Shown here: piece by piece, positions 16,604 to 24,929 of the stretch
Layout of the letters: each line of letters begins with the position of its first letter
How positions within the stretch are numbered: the stretch's first letter is position 1
Source: CAZGAQ01 sp964523405
GTDB lineage: Bacteria; Planctomycetota; Phycisphaerae; UBA1845; Fen-1342
DNA: 64,000 bases
Direction of reading: 5' to 3'
NCBI GenBank assembly: GCA_964523405.1
Contig: CAZGAQ010000017.1
Coordinates: forward strand, 1 to 64,000
Translations under genes and position numbers: made by a program
The notes under the pieces: model-generated
What the model was told of the DNA's origin: nothing
Databases searched by the model: none
Seen by the model: the letters and a program-made list of their open reading frames with translations, nothing else

Positions 16604-17680
16604 CGGGGATTGGGGTACGGCGCGTGAGGGGGTGTGACGGGGGGCGCACGGATGGGGAAGGCCGCTGAAGCGGCCTGGGCGTTGGGGGACGAGGAGGAGA
16701 TATTGGGGGGCGGTGCACCAGCCCTAAAGGGCTGGCCTATTAGCCCGGCTGCGCCGGGGAAGGCCGCTGAAGCGGCCAGAGATCGGAGCGCCCAGTTGAG
16801 GACCGGGGTCGCGGGGAGGACCGAGCGGCCGATTGGAGACCGGGGGCACAGGGACGACGGAACGCCCGGTTGAGGACCGGGGTTGCAGGGAGGACGAAGC
16901 GGCTGATCGGAAGGCGGGCCCGCGCGGGGGCGAAGACATGGCCGCCGGGGAGCGGCGCGGGCAAGGTGTGTTCGCCGCGGGCATGGGAGTCTGTCCGGCG
17001 GTGGAAGCGGGTTGGTAGGCGGCCATGGCACCCGGCTGCTTCAAGCCCCGAGGCGGAAAAGTAGAATGTCCCCTTTACCCCCCCCTTTACCCCCCTTTAC
17101 CCCTTCCCTTTACCCCTTTACCTCGGCGAGCAGGCGAGCTTGTTCGGCGGACGAAGCGGGTTGGCAGGCGGCCATGGCACCCGGCCGGTCATGTGGGTTT
17201 AACGATCATTCGGGGGAGTATGGCACGTTGCACAGGTTGCTTTGCGGCGCTCTGGTGATGTGGGTTTGGTCATCAATCGGGGGAGTACGGCAGGTTGCGC
17301 GATTTGTGCTACGTCCGCTGAAGCGAGCCGTCCGCTCTCAGGCGGAGAGTGGTCCGGGCGAAGACATGGCCGCTCGGGGGCGTTGCAGCGTGAAGCGGGT
17401 GTCTTGCGAGCAAATGAGTTGGTGCAGGTTCGAAGTTGGATTGGCAAGCGGCCATGCCACCCGGCCGCTCTGGTGATGTGGGTTTGGGGCTCAATCGGGG
17501 GGGTATGACAGGTGGCGCAACTTGCGCTGCGTCGCTCCGGGGGTTCCGCAGGAGGTGCGTGCTTGACGGCGTTGCGGGCGGCGAGTAGTACCCGCACTCG
17601 GCATTGCCACGCGGCTGCGCGCCGACGCGCTGCAGGGCGGTGGTTTCGCCGATGGATTCCCCTTTGCCGGGAGGCTGACC
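16604..17680. repeat. 1.1-kb repeat-rich intergenic region
   Basis: No protein gene was identified. Features seen: small palindromes (aggccgctgaagcggcc, ccagccctaaagggctgg, cccggctgcgccggg) around 16660-16775; a direct repeat of a gttgaggaccggggt...gaggac phrase near 16795 and 16871; five CCCTTTAC units at 17070-17122; three copies of a ggcggccatggcacccgg phrase near 17020, 17170 and 17450; and ctctggtgatgtgggtttgg at about 17250 and 17468. The last 20 bases include the GGGAGG ribosome site of the next gene. Confidence 0.7.
17070..17122. repeat. C-rich tandem repeat (CCCTTTAC units)
   Basis: Five copies of CCCTTTAC with C-tract length variation lie between 17070 and 17122. The strict strand asymmetry (C and T on the plus strand, G and A on the minus) resembles telomere-type or G-quadruplex-forming sequence. 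Confidence 0.7.
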
Positions 17681-20122
17681 ATGAGCAAGCGGCACATCTC
17701 GCGGCGGGACTTCATGCAGGCGGGTGCGGCGGCGGGCGCGGCCTGGGCGGGCGGCGCACTGCCGGGCTTCGCGCAGGTCGTGGCGGGCGGCGCGGACTCC
17801 AGGCCCGCGGCCGGGGCACGCATCGTTCTGACCCGTGTGACGATTGTCGCCGATCCGGCGGCACCCGCTTACGTGCAGCGGCGCATGCAGGATCTCCGCG
17901 ACTATCTTGCGGAGATCACCGGCACCCCGCCTCCGCTCGTGCCCGCGCTGCCGGAGCAGCCCGGCACGTACATCGTCGTGGGCGCCAAGCTGGCCGAGCA
18001 AGCGCTGGGCAGGGGACTAGCGCAGCACAAACTAGGCGACGAGGGCTTTCTCATCCGGTCCCAAGTGCGGGACGGGCGAACCTGCATCGCGGTTGCCGGC
18101 GCTGCGCCGGCGGGGACCAAGTTCGGGCTGGCCAGCCTGGCCGGGATGATCTCGGCTACGGACACGACGCCGTTCATCGCGGGCCCGCTCGATCTAGTGA
18201 GCCGGCCGAGCTTCGCCAAACGCGGCATGCACCTGAACGGCTGGCCGATCGGCTACCCGCACGGTTTCCGGAACTGGAAGGAGGCCGACTGGAAGCACTA
18301 CCTCGACATGCTGACGTACCAGGGCGTGAATCTGTTCTATCTCTGGCCGTTCATGGAGATCATGCCGGTTCCGCTGTCGCGCGAGGATGAGGAGTACCTG
18401 CAGGAGTGCCGCCGGGTGGTGGAGTATGCGCAGCAGCAGCAGGGCATGGAAGTCTGGATCATGCAGTGCACGAACCGCGTGGCGAAGGACGACTGCGGCG
18501 TGCGCGATCCGCGCTACCGGCCGTACTGGCGCCCCACGCAGCAAGACCTGAAGCCGGGCAATCCGGAGCATTTCGAAGCGATCGTGACGTCGCGCACGGC
18601 GCTGTATCGCGCCCTCGACAACGTGGACGGCGTCTGCAACATCGACTCGGACCCCGGCTACGGCGACGGCAGCACGCTCGCGGAGTATGTCAAGGTGCTC
18701 AAGGCGTGCCGGGAGGCGCTCGACCAGCACAACCTCCACGGGCGCGACGCGAAGCTCATCAACTGGATGTGGATGGGCTGGGGGGACTCCGGTCCGGACC
18801 GAGTCGAGCACCAACGCGAGACGATTCGCCTCCTCAAGGAAGGCTTGCCGGAGCCGTGGTTGCTGGTCAGCGGCCTCTTTGACTATCTGCCGATGTGCCG
18901 CGAGATGGGCGTGCTCGGGAAGACCATCCTGCTGCCGTATGGCGCGATCGAAGACGAGCCGTCGTATCCCACGACCAATGTGAACATCGATGCCGTACAC
19001 GGGGCCATCGAGCGCATGCTCCCGTTTGCCGGCGAACTCGCGGGCGTGATGGGCAACGTACAGACGCCGCTGCTGCAATTCCCGCACGTGTACGGCTACC
19101 TTAGCGCGCTGTGGAATCTGGAGGCGCGTCACACGCCGCAGCGCGACGTGCTGCTGCAGGTGGCCGCGCTGTTGTATCCGGAGCGCAAGGAGGTTGTCGC
19201 CAACGCCTGGGTCGCGCTGAGTGAGAAGGACGTGACCAAGCTCGCGGCGGCGGCCGCGCAGTTGGAGAGCGTCGTGCAGCCCGACAAACTGGGGCGGCGC
19301 GGCGTGCTGGCCCGGCACGTATTTCCCGAGACGCGCGCCGCGGCCGAACTGCTGCTGGCGCAGGTGAAGTACCGGGCAGCGCGCGAGGCGCTCTTCCAGA
19401 CGCTGACGCCGACGACCGACGCGGCCCGTTGCGAAACACTGCTGGCGGACTTCCTGGACGCGTTTCTCGCGTGGGACCTCAGCACCGGCTGGCAGAAGCT
19501 GTGGGGCTACGGGGCGCCGTGGCAACTGCTCGGCTCGTTTGGTTCCGACCCGGCGTTCGGAGTCGTGGTTGTCCGACTCAAGCTGGCGCTGGGGAGTGAA
19601 CCCGCCGTCACCGCCTGTTTTGACCGGATCGGCAAGACGCTCGTGGCCAAGCACGGCGAGAAGATCGCGCTGGAGGGTTGCGTCGAGCCGTTGCGGAAGG
19701 CTGTGCTGGCGGTCAATCCGGTGCACACGCTGGCGCAGACTGCGAAGGCGAGCGCCTCGGTGGTGCCCGATCCGACGCGCTACCCACCCAGCGCGGCGGT
19801 CGACGGTTATCGCGAGACCCTGTACTGGCCCGGCGGGCTGATCCAGGACAACACCGAGTGGCTGCAACTGACGTGGGAATCGCCGCAGACGTTCCGGCAG
19901 GTCATCGTGCACTTCCTGAAGCACGAGTCGATGGTCGGCCGCACGATCCACTTGCAGAAGCCAGCCACGGGGGAGACCTGGGCAGACTTCGCGACGACGA
20001 TCGTGCCGAAGCTCGGCGAAGGGCCGCACGCGGTGGCGACGTTTGATCTGCCAGCGGCCGTCACGCTCGACCGCTTCCGGATTGTCAACCTGCTCGACTT
20101 GTTTGAAGTTGAGGTGCGTTAG
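17681..20122 (+). CDS. Tat-exported glycoside hydrolase-like protein
   Basis: The product has 813 residues. The ATG at 17681 follows GGGAGG with good spacing. Residues 7-11 (SRRDF) with the following Ala/Gly-rich stretch form a twin-arginine signal peptide. Residues about 45-170 look like the N-terminal alpha/beta domain that precedes GH20/GH67-type barrels (VLTRVTIVADP, YLAEITGTPP, GTYIVVG). A TIM-barrel-like middle part (about 185-530) begins FAKRGMHLNGWP and includes NLFYLWPFMEIMP and INWMWMGWGDSG. The last 120 residues resemble an F5/8 type C (discoidin-like) sugar-binding module. A polysaccharide-degrading role outside the cytoplasm is likely, but the catalytic residues and substrate cannot be fixed from the sequence alone. 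No sugar transporter or sulfatase is next to it. Confidence 0.7.
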   Translation: MSKRHISRRDFMQAGAAAGAAWAGGALPGFAQVVAGGADSRPAAGARIVLTRVTIVADPAAPAYVQRRMQDLRDYLAEITGTPPPLVPALPEQPGTYIVVGAKLAEQALGRGLAQHKLGDEGFLIRSQVRDGRTCIAVAGAAPAGTKFGLASLAGMISATDTTPFIAGPLDLVSRPSFAKRGMHLNGWPIGYPHGFRNWKEADWKHYLDMLTYQGVNLFYLWPFMEIMPVPLSREDEEYLQECRRVVEYAQQQQGMEVWIMQCTNRVAKDDCGVRDPRYRPYWRPTQQDLKPGNPEHFEAIVTSRTALYRALDNVDGVCNIDSDPGYGDGSTLAEYVKVLKACREALDQHNLHGRDAKLINWMWMGWGDSGPDRVEHQRETIRLLKEGLPEPWLLVSGLFDYLPMCREMGVLGKTILLPYGAIEDEPSYPTTNVNIDAVHGAIERMLPFAGELAGVMGNVQTPLLQFPHVYGYLSALWNLEARHTPQRDVLLQVAALLYPERKEVVANAWVALSEKDVTKLAAAAAQLESVVQPDKLGRRGVLARHVFPETRAAAELLLAQVKYRAAREALFQTLTPTTDAARCETLLADFLDAFLAWDLSTGWQKLWGYGAPWQLLGSFGSDPAFGVVVVRLKLALGSEPAVTACFDRIGKTLVAKHGEKIALEGCVEPLRKAVLAVNPVHTLAQTAKASASVVPDPTRYPPSAAVDGYRETLYWPGGLIQDNTEWLQLTWESPQTFRQVIVHFLKHESMVGRTIHLQKPATGETWADFATTIVPKLGEGPHAVATFDLPAAVTLDRFRIVNLLDLFEVEVR

Positions 20123-20356
20123 CCGGAGGAGACGCCGGGCGGGATGCGGATGGTGCGTAGGGTGCGAAGGGTGCGGCCGGAGAGGTAGCGGCCGTGCTCC
20201 CGTCCGGCCGTAGTCTCACGGCGCCCAACCCGTGTACATTGATCCCCCACGACACGTCGAAGAGAGTTGGCGCGCGGAGGTTACCTGTGCGGCGAAGCAC
20301 CGTGGCCGGCGGGGGCGTATGATGGGGGCGCTCAGGTTCCAGATGGGCTCGCGGAG
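20123..20356. other. Spacer before the DUF5009 gene
   Basis: No clear promoter, terminator or RNA was found. An in-frame TTG at 20267 could extend the next gene by 30 residues, but the added residues do not look like the family. Confidence 0.35.
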
Positions 20357-21838
20357 ATGGGTGACGTGACAGAGCAGGTGATGAGGCAGCCGTCGACGAC
20401 GCGGGATGGTGGGCGTGGTGGCGCGGGAGAGGCGACGCGGGGCGGGCGGCTGCTGTCGGTGGACGTGTTTCGGGCGGTGACGATCCTGACGATGATCTTC
20501 GTCAACGACGTGGCCGGGGCGCGGGGCGTGCCGGCGTGGATGAAGCACTGCCCGCCGGCCGTCAGCGGGATGACGTTTGTCGACCTCGTGTTCCCTGCGT
20601 TTCTCTTCATCGTGGGCATGTCGATTCCGCTGGCGCTGGAGCGGCGCCGGGCGCGGGGTGAAGCGGTGTGGCGGACGCTCGGGCATGTGCTCCTGCGCGT
20701 GGGCGAACTGCTCGTCATCGGCGTGTTCATGGTGAACCGCGGTGGGCTCAACGCGCAGGCGACGGGAATGAGTGGGAGTCTGTGGGGGCTGCTGTTCTAC
20801 GTGGCCGTGATCCTCGTGTGGAACCGGTATCCGCGGAGCCGAGGGCCCGCTGGACACGGAGGTCCAACGCTACAGGGGCGCGGCCGGGAAGACGCTGGAC
20901 GCCCACCACGGCGGGCAGGCTACGGTCGAGCGCTACAGGGGCATGCCGGGGCGCGCAGGGCGGCACACTGGTTGCGGTGGGGGCTGTGGGTGGTGCTGCG
21001 GGCGGTGGGGGTGGTCGGATTGGTGGCGCTGGCGGCGGTGTACCGCAGCGGGCCGGCGGACGCGATCGGGTGGATGCACACGAGCTGGTGGGGGATTCTG
21101 GGGCTGATCGGGTGGGCGTACCTGGTGGGGTGCGTGGCGTACCTCGTGACGCGCGAGTCGGCGACGGCGCTGATGGGGGTGTTGGGGCTGTTGGTGCTGA
21201 TGTACATCGGCGACAAGAGCGGGGCGCTGGGGGCGGTCGCGCCGCTGGCGTGGGCGGGCCAGTATGTCGGGCTTGGCGGACACATCGGCGGACACGGGTC
21301 GGTCACGGTGGCCGGCGTGGTGGCGCTGCTGCTGGTGCGCGGGGAGCGCGGAGAGGCGGGCGGCGCTCTTGGGGCGACGGCGATGTCGCACGGAAGCGGC
21401 TCCGCGTCAGCCGGGCACGCGGCGACCGCGGGTGCGGCCGCGCGCGGGATTGGCCGCGTGCTGCTGTTCGGCGCGGGGCTGGCGGCGGCGGGCTATCTGC
21501 TGCAGCCGCTGTATGGGATCAACAAGGTGGCCGCGACGCCGGCGTGGTGTTTGTACAGCGCGGCGATTTGCTGCGGCGTGTATGCGCTGCTGTACTGGGT
21601 GATTGATGTGCACGGTGTGGCGGGATGGGCGCGGCCGCTGCAGCCGGTGGGGGCGAATCCGCTGCTGGCGTACATTCTGCCGGATATCTTCTGGGCGGCG
21701 TTGGGGGTGGCAGGGGTGACGTTGCCGGCGGCGCTGGGCGTGGGCGGCGTGGCGATCGTGCGGTCGGTGGTGTTCGCGGGATTGATAACGGGGCTGACGT
21801 GGGTGCTGACGCGGGTGGGGGTGCGGTTGGGGTTGTGA
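20357..21838 (+). CDS. DUF5009 / heparan-alpha-glucosaminide N-acetyltransferase-like membrane protein
   Basis: The product has 493 residues from the ATG at 20357; the start is uncertain and the ATG at 20381 is also possible. The family signature is clear: RLLSVDVFRAVTILTMIFVN (about residue 29), then FVDLVFPAFLFIVGMSIPLA (about 73). About ten membrane segments follow. Related proteins are membrane acyltransferases similar to the lysosomal HGSNAT enzyme, and in environmental bacteria they often accompany polysaccharide use. It follows the Tat-exported glycosidase-like gene, which fits that context. Residues about 158-200, between two membrane helices, are an Arg/Gly-rich stretch (GHGGPTLQGRGREDAG) that comes from a dispersed repeat (see 20852-20945) and is probably an insertion absent from most relatives. 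Confidence 0.75.
   Translation: MGDVTEQVMRQPSTTRDGGRGGAGEATRGGRLLSVDVFRAVTILTMIFVNDVAGARGVPAWMKHCPPAVSGMTFVDLVFPAFLFIVGMSIPLALERRRARGEAVWRTLGHVLLRVGELLVIGVFMVNRGGLNAQATGMSGSLWGLLFYVAVILVWNRYPRSRGPAGHGGPTLQGRGREDAGRPPRRAGYGRALQGHAGARRAAHWLRWGLWVVLRAVGVVGLVALAAVYRSGPADAIGWMHTSWWGILGLIGWAYLVGCVAYLVTRESATALMGVLGLLVLMYIGDKSGALGAVAPLAWAGQYVGLGGHIGGHGSVTVAGVVALLLVRGERGEAGGALGATAMSHGSGSASAGHAATAGAAARGIGRVLLFGAGLAAAGYLLQPLYGINKVAATPAWCLYSAAICCGVYALLYWVIDVHGVAGWARPLQPVGANPLLAYILPDIFWAALGVAGVTLPAALGVGGVAIVRSVVFAGLITGLTWVLTRVGVRLGL
20852..20945. repeat. Dispersed repeat inside the DUF5009 gene
   Basis: Bases 20852-20873 match the reverse complement of 50523-50544 at 21 of 22 positions. A gctacaggggc phrase occurs at about 20870 and again at about 20935. 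The segment is in frame and encodes a hydrophilic loop. Confidence 0.65.
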
Positions 21839-21922
21839 ACGAAGCCTTCAGCCTTCAGCCGTCAGCCATCAGCCGGATTGTGGGCGCCGGCGGAGGGCGC
21901 GTGAGCGGGGTACAATCCCCGC
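21839..21922. repeat. Word-like repeat before the MFS gene
   Basis: It contains gccttcagccttcagccgtc and gccatcagccgg phrases, a known style of dispersed intergenic repeat. A TACAAT at 21911-21916 lies only seven bases before the ATG at 21923, so if it is a -10 box the transcript would be leaderless. Confidence 0.55.
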
Positions 21923-23392
21923 ATGTGGAGTAGTAAGGCAGATGGCGCGTCCGCGGCGCGGACGGTGGCGGCGGCGACGAGTGGGCAGGCGGGTGGGGCG
22001 GACGGCGCGCGCGTGCCCGAGGGGCCAGGCGGTGCGCATGAAGGCGATCGTGGGGGCACGGGCGGCGGGGGCGGGCGGCGGCCGCACGAGGGAGGCGGTT
22101 GTCCGGGCGGGGCATGGGAGATTCTGCGGGCGCTGCGGAGCCGGAACTTCCGGCTGTTCTTTCCCGGGCAGGGCGTGTCGCTGATCGGGACGTGGATGCA
22201 GCGGATCGCGATGCAGTGGCTAGTGTACCGGTTGACGGGATCGGCCGCGATGCTGGGAGTGGTCGGGTTTGCGGGGCAGTTGCCGACGTTTCTGATCGCG
22301 CCGTTGGCGGGGGTGCTGTCGGACCGGTGGAATCTGCATCGGATGGTGGTCGTATTGCAGGTGCTGGCGATGTTGCAGGCGCTGGCGCTGGCGATCCTGT
22401 CGTACACGGGCGTCATCGCGGTGTGGCACGTGGCGGCGCTGAGCGCGATCCTGGGGGTGATCAACGCGTTCGAGATTCCGGCGCGGCAGACGTTCGTGGT
22501 GGAGATGCTGGAGTCGCGGGAGGACTTGCCGAACGCGATCGCGCTGAACTCGTTCTTGGTGAACGGAGCGCGACTGGTGGGGCCGTCGCTGGCGGGCATC
22601 CTGATTGCGTGGCTGGGGGAGAGCTTGTGCTTCCTGTTGAACGGGGTGAGTTACATTCCGGTCGTCGCGGCGCTGCTGGCGATGCGACTGCCGGCGCGAG
22701 CGCGGAGTCACAAGCCGGCGCGGGTGTGGGCCGACTTGCGCGAGGGGTTCAAGTACGGGTTTGGGTTCGCGCCGATTCGGGCGATCTTGCTGCTCCTGGC
22801 GCTGGTGAGTCTGGTGGGGATGCCGTACGCGGTGTTGATGCCGGTGTTCGCGGACCAGATTCTCCACGGCGGGCCGCACACGCTGGGGTTTCTGATGGGG
22901 GCGACGGGGGTGGGGGCGGTGCTGGGGGCGTTGTACCTGGCGGCGCGGCGGAGCGTAGTGGGGCTGGGCGGCGTGATCGGGCGGGCAACGCTGCTGTTCG
23001 GTGCGGGGCTGATCCTGTTCGCGGGGTCGCGCACGTACTGGCTGTCCCTGGTGTTGCTGGGGATGACGGGGTTCGTGATGATGCAGCAGATGGCCGCGAG
23101 CAACACGATTCTGCAGACGATCGCGGACGAGGACAAGCGCGGGCGGGTGATGAGCCTGTACACGATGGCGTTCATGGGGATGGCGCCGTTCGGGAGTCTG
23201 CTGGCGGGTGGGCTCGCGGAGTGGGTGGGAGCGCCGTGGACGCTGGTGATCGGGGGCGCGGCGTGCATCGTGGCGGCGGCGGTGTTTCTGGTGCGGCTAC
23301 CGGCGCTGCGGGCGGAGGTGCGGCCGATCTACGAGCGGAAGGGGATCATCACAACCAGGGCGGCGGCCGGGGAAGTCGCGAGTGAGGGGTAA
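21923..23392 (+). CDS. MFS transporter, EntS/DHA3 type
   Basis: The product has 489 residues. After a long, probably disordered Gly/Ala/Arg-rich N-terminus (about 65 residues) come twelve predicted membrane segments. The first starts at about residue 72 with RNFRLFFPGQGVSLIGTWMQ, a hallmark of MFS exporters of the EntS / drug-exporter group. LSDRWNLHRMVV (about 130) is the cytoplasmic loop 2-3 motif, and EIPARQTFVVEML follows as in this family. The substrate is unknown; relatives export siderophores or drugs. The ATG at 21923 gives the long N-terminal tail; a later start near residue 65 cannot be excluded, because no ribosome site is visible at 21923. Confidence 0.85.
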   Translation: MWSSKADGASAARTVAAATSGQAGGADGARVPEGPGGAHEGDRGGTGGGGGRRPHEGGGCPGGAWEILRALRSRNFRLFFPGQGVSLIGTWMQRIAMQWLVYRLTGSAAMLGVVGFAGQLPTFLIAPLAGVLSDRWNLHRMVVVLQVLAMLQALALAILSYTGVIAVWHVAALSAILGVINAFEIPARQTFVVEMLESREDLPNAIALNSFLVNGARLVGPSLAGILIAWLGESLCFLLNGVSYIPVVAALLAMRLPARARSHKPARVWADLREGFKYGFGFAPIRAILLLLALVSLVGMPYAVLMPVFADQILHGGPHTLGFLMGATGVGAVLGALYLAARRSVVGLGGVIGRATLLFGAGLILFAGSRTYWLSLVLLGMTGFVMMQQMAASNTILQTIADEDKRGRVMSLYTMAFMGMAPFGSLLAGGLAEWVGAPWTLVIGGAACIVAAAVFLVRLPALRAEVRPIYERKGIITTRAAAGEVASEG

Positions 23393-23780
23393 AGGGTGCG
23401 GGTCCAAGGTACGCGCGCCGGGTGCGGGGATCCGAGGCGCGCGGATGGCCTTGTTGTGCGGCTCGCGCTGCGCGAGCGTGCCATTTCCGGGGGATGACGT
23501 GCGCGTGGTCCGGGACGGATAGCTGACGGCCGAACGTGCGACTCTGCGCTGTTTCCAGCGCGGACGCGTGCGGCACTCGCATCGCTATCGCGCTCCCGGG
23601 GACAACTCAAGGGGGGAATTTCTTGTCGGGGTGCTGCTCTGCGGCATACTTATCGAAGAGGCAGCATATCGGGTGTTCGCCCTCTGTTGCGGTCGGATGG
23701 CTGCGCGGTCGCTCCGCGCCGGTGCTTCTGCTCTATGCGGGCTCCACTGCGCGGCCGGTGCTGCTCGCGGAGGAGCGGTG
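23393..23780. other. Intergenic region before a secreted protein gene
   Basis: About 390 bases without a convincing gene. The frame of the next gene is open from 23568, but that stretch has no ribosome site or signal peptide and reads as GC-rich noise. Confidence 0.4.
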
Positions 23781-24374
23781 ATGCGACCCAGGATGTCCCT
23801 TCTGCTGACGGTGCTCGCGGTGACGGTCGGCGCGCCGGGCGCGGCGGCCGCGACCGCTCGGGGAGTCTCTTGCAGCATTTGCTGCGGTGCGCATGTCGAA
23901 GCGGGCTTTGCCGGAGACGGATGGGCGCTATGGGGACAGAGCAGCGTCGCTACGGTGGCTGCGCAGGGCACGCTCTGCGCGTTGGAAAACGGCGCGACCG
24001 AGTACGAGTGGCGCGCCAGTGAGTCGGAACTCGTGGGCATGGTCGTGCCGGGGAGCAAGGTGGATTGTCCGTCGGACAGGGTGGTGGCGGCGACGTGGGG
24101 CGGGCGGTCCGGGTGGGACGGGCAGTGTGACCTCAGGCATGACAGCGTGTCCGCTCCGTTGGTGCGGCCATTCAAGTCCACGGCGGGCAGTGCGGGATAT
24201 GGCGGGGTAACCGAGGAGCGCGTGTGTTTCGAAGCGCGCGCGGTGGGTGCGGCGTCTGCGGAAGGGAGTGGGTGTGGCTACGCCATCACGCCCCAGTTTG
24301 CGGTGGCTCCCGACCCACCGACGCTGCTGGTGCTGCTCCTGGGAGGCGTGCTCTTGACGCTCAAGCGGCACTAG
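23781..24374 (+). CDS. Secreted protein with PEP-CTERM-like tail
   Basis: The product has 197 residues and no recognised catalytic domain. The ATG at 23781 has GGAGGAG five bases upstream. A signal peptide covers about residues 5-25 (LLLTVLAVTVGAPGAAAA). The mature part has several Cys residues, including CSICCG near residue 31. The C-terminus APDPPTLLVLLLGG...LTLKRH has the layout of a PEP-CTERM sorting tail: Pro-rich turn, hydrophobic helix, basic end. It is shorter and less typical than the 7528-8376 tail, with PDPP in place of PEP. The gene is isolated, between repeat-free spacers. Confidence 0.6.
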   Translation: MRPRMSLLLTVLAVTVGAPGAAAATARGVSCSICCGAHVEAGFAGDGWALWGQSSVATVAAQGTLCALENGATEYEWRASESELVGMVVPGSKVDCPSDRVVAATWGGRSGWDGQCDLRHDSVSAPLVRPFKSTAGSAGYGGVTEERVCFEARAVGAASAEGSGCGYAITPQFAVAPDPPTLLVLLLGGVLLTLKRH

Positions 24375-24929
24375 GGCGCGGGGCCCGCGAACACGTCAGC
24401 AGCGGGGCGTGCCCGCAGGCCGGGGGAATGCGAATGACGATCTGCAGCGGGCTGTCTTGGTCTGCGGCCAGAACGCATCTGGTCGAAGGGGCGGCGGAGC
24501 GCGCTGAATCGGCCAGACACGCTCCGGCCGCCCTGTCCCCGGGCCATGAACTCCGTGCAGCCAGTGCGTCAGCGGTGACGACGACCGGCGCGGCACCAGG
24601 GACGGGCCTTGCGGCCGGCGAGTCCGAGGGCCGTGAACCGCACGCCGTCGCCGAGGCCGCGCCGTGTGGTGGGGCGTGCGGAGTGGCGTTCGTCGTGAAT
24701 GACGCGAGCTTAGCGCACGTCTGTGGGTCCTAGCCCTGGGATGGGTAGCGTCTGAAAGAAAACTGGTCGGGGACGCGAGCATACCGGCGCGTCGGCGGAC
24801 GGGTGGCTCAGAACACGGGGCTAGAGGAGCCGCGTGTAAGCGGGCCTTCCTTCGCACGTGGGAGCGCCTAGACTGTTGAGGGTCGCCGCAGGTGCGGCGC
24901 GGTTACGGGCCACAGACGAAGGATGACTT
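24375..24929. other. Gene-free region of about 550 bases
   Basis: I found no gene, RNA or clear repeat here. The last few bases contain the AAGGA ribosome site of the hydrolase gene that starts at 24930. Confidence 0.45.

Noticed and set aside
17420..17445. tRNA-like gttcgaa phrase
   Set aside because: No cloverleaf can be formed around it; no acceptor stem or anticodon arm is seen. No other tRNA signature was found in the window.
17012..17600. Several short frames in the repeat-rich gap
   Set aside because: All are made of tandem or dispersed repeat sequence with no gene start signals.
16604..17680. Possible CRISPR array
   Set aside because: The repeats are degenerate, unevenly spaced and different from each other; no cas genes are near.
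18194..20029. Long minus-strand frame opposite the Tat-exported protein gene
   Set aside because: Arg/His/Leu-rich shadow of a well-supported gene with signal peptide and domain structure.
24396..24857. Minus-strand frame before the CocE-like gene
   Set aside because: Arg/Pro/His-rich composition without signal, motif or ribosome site; treated as non-coding.
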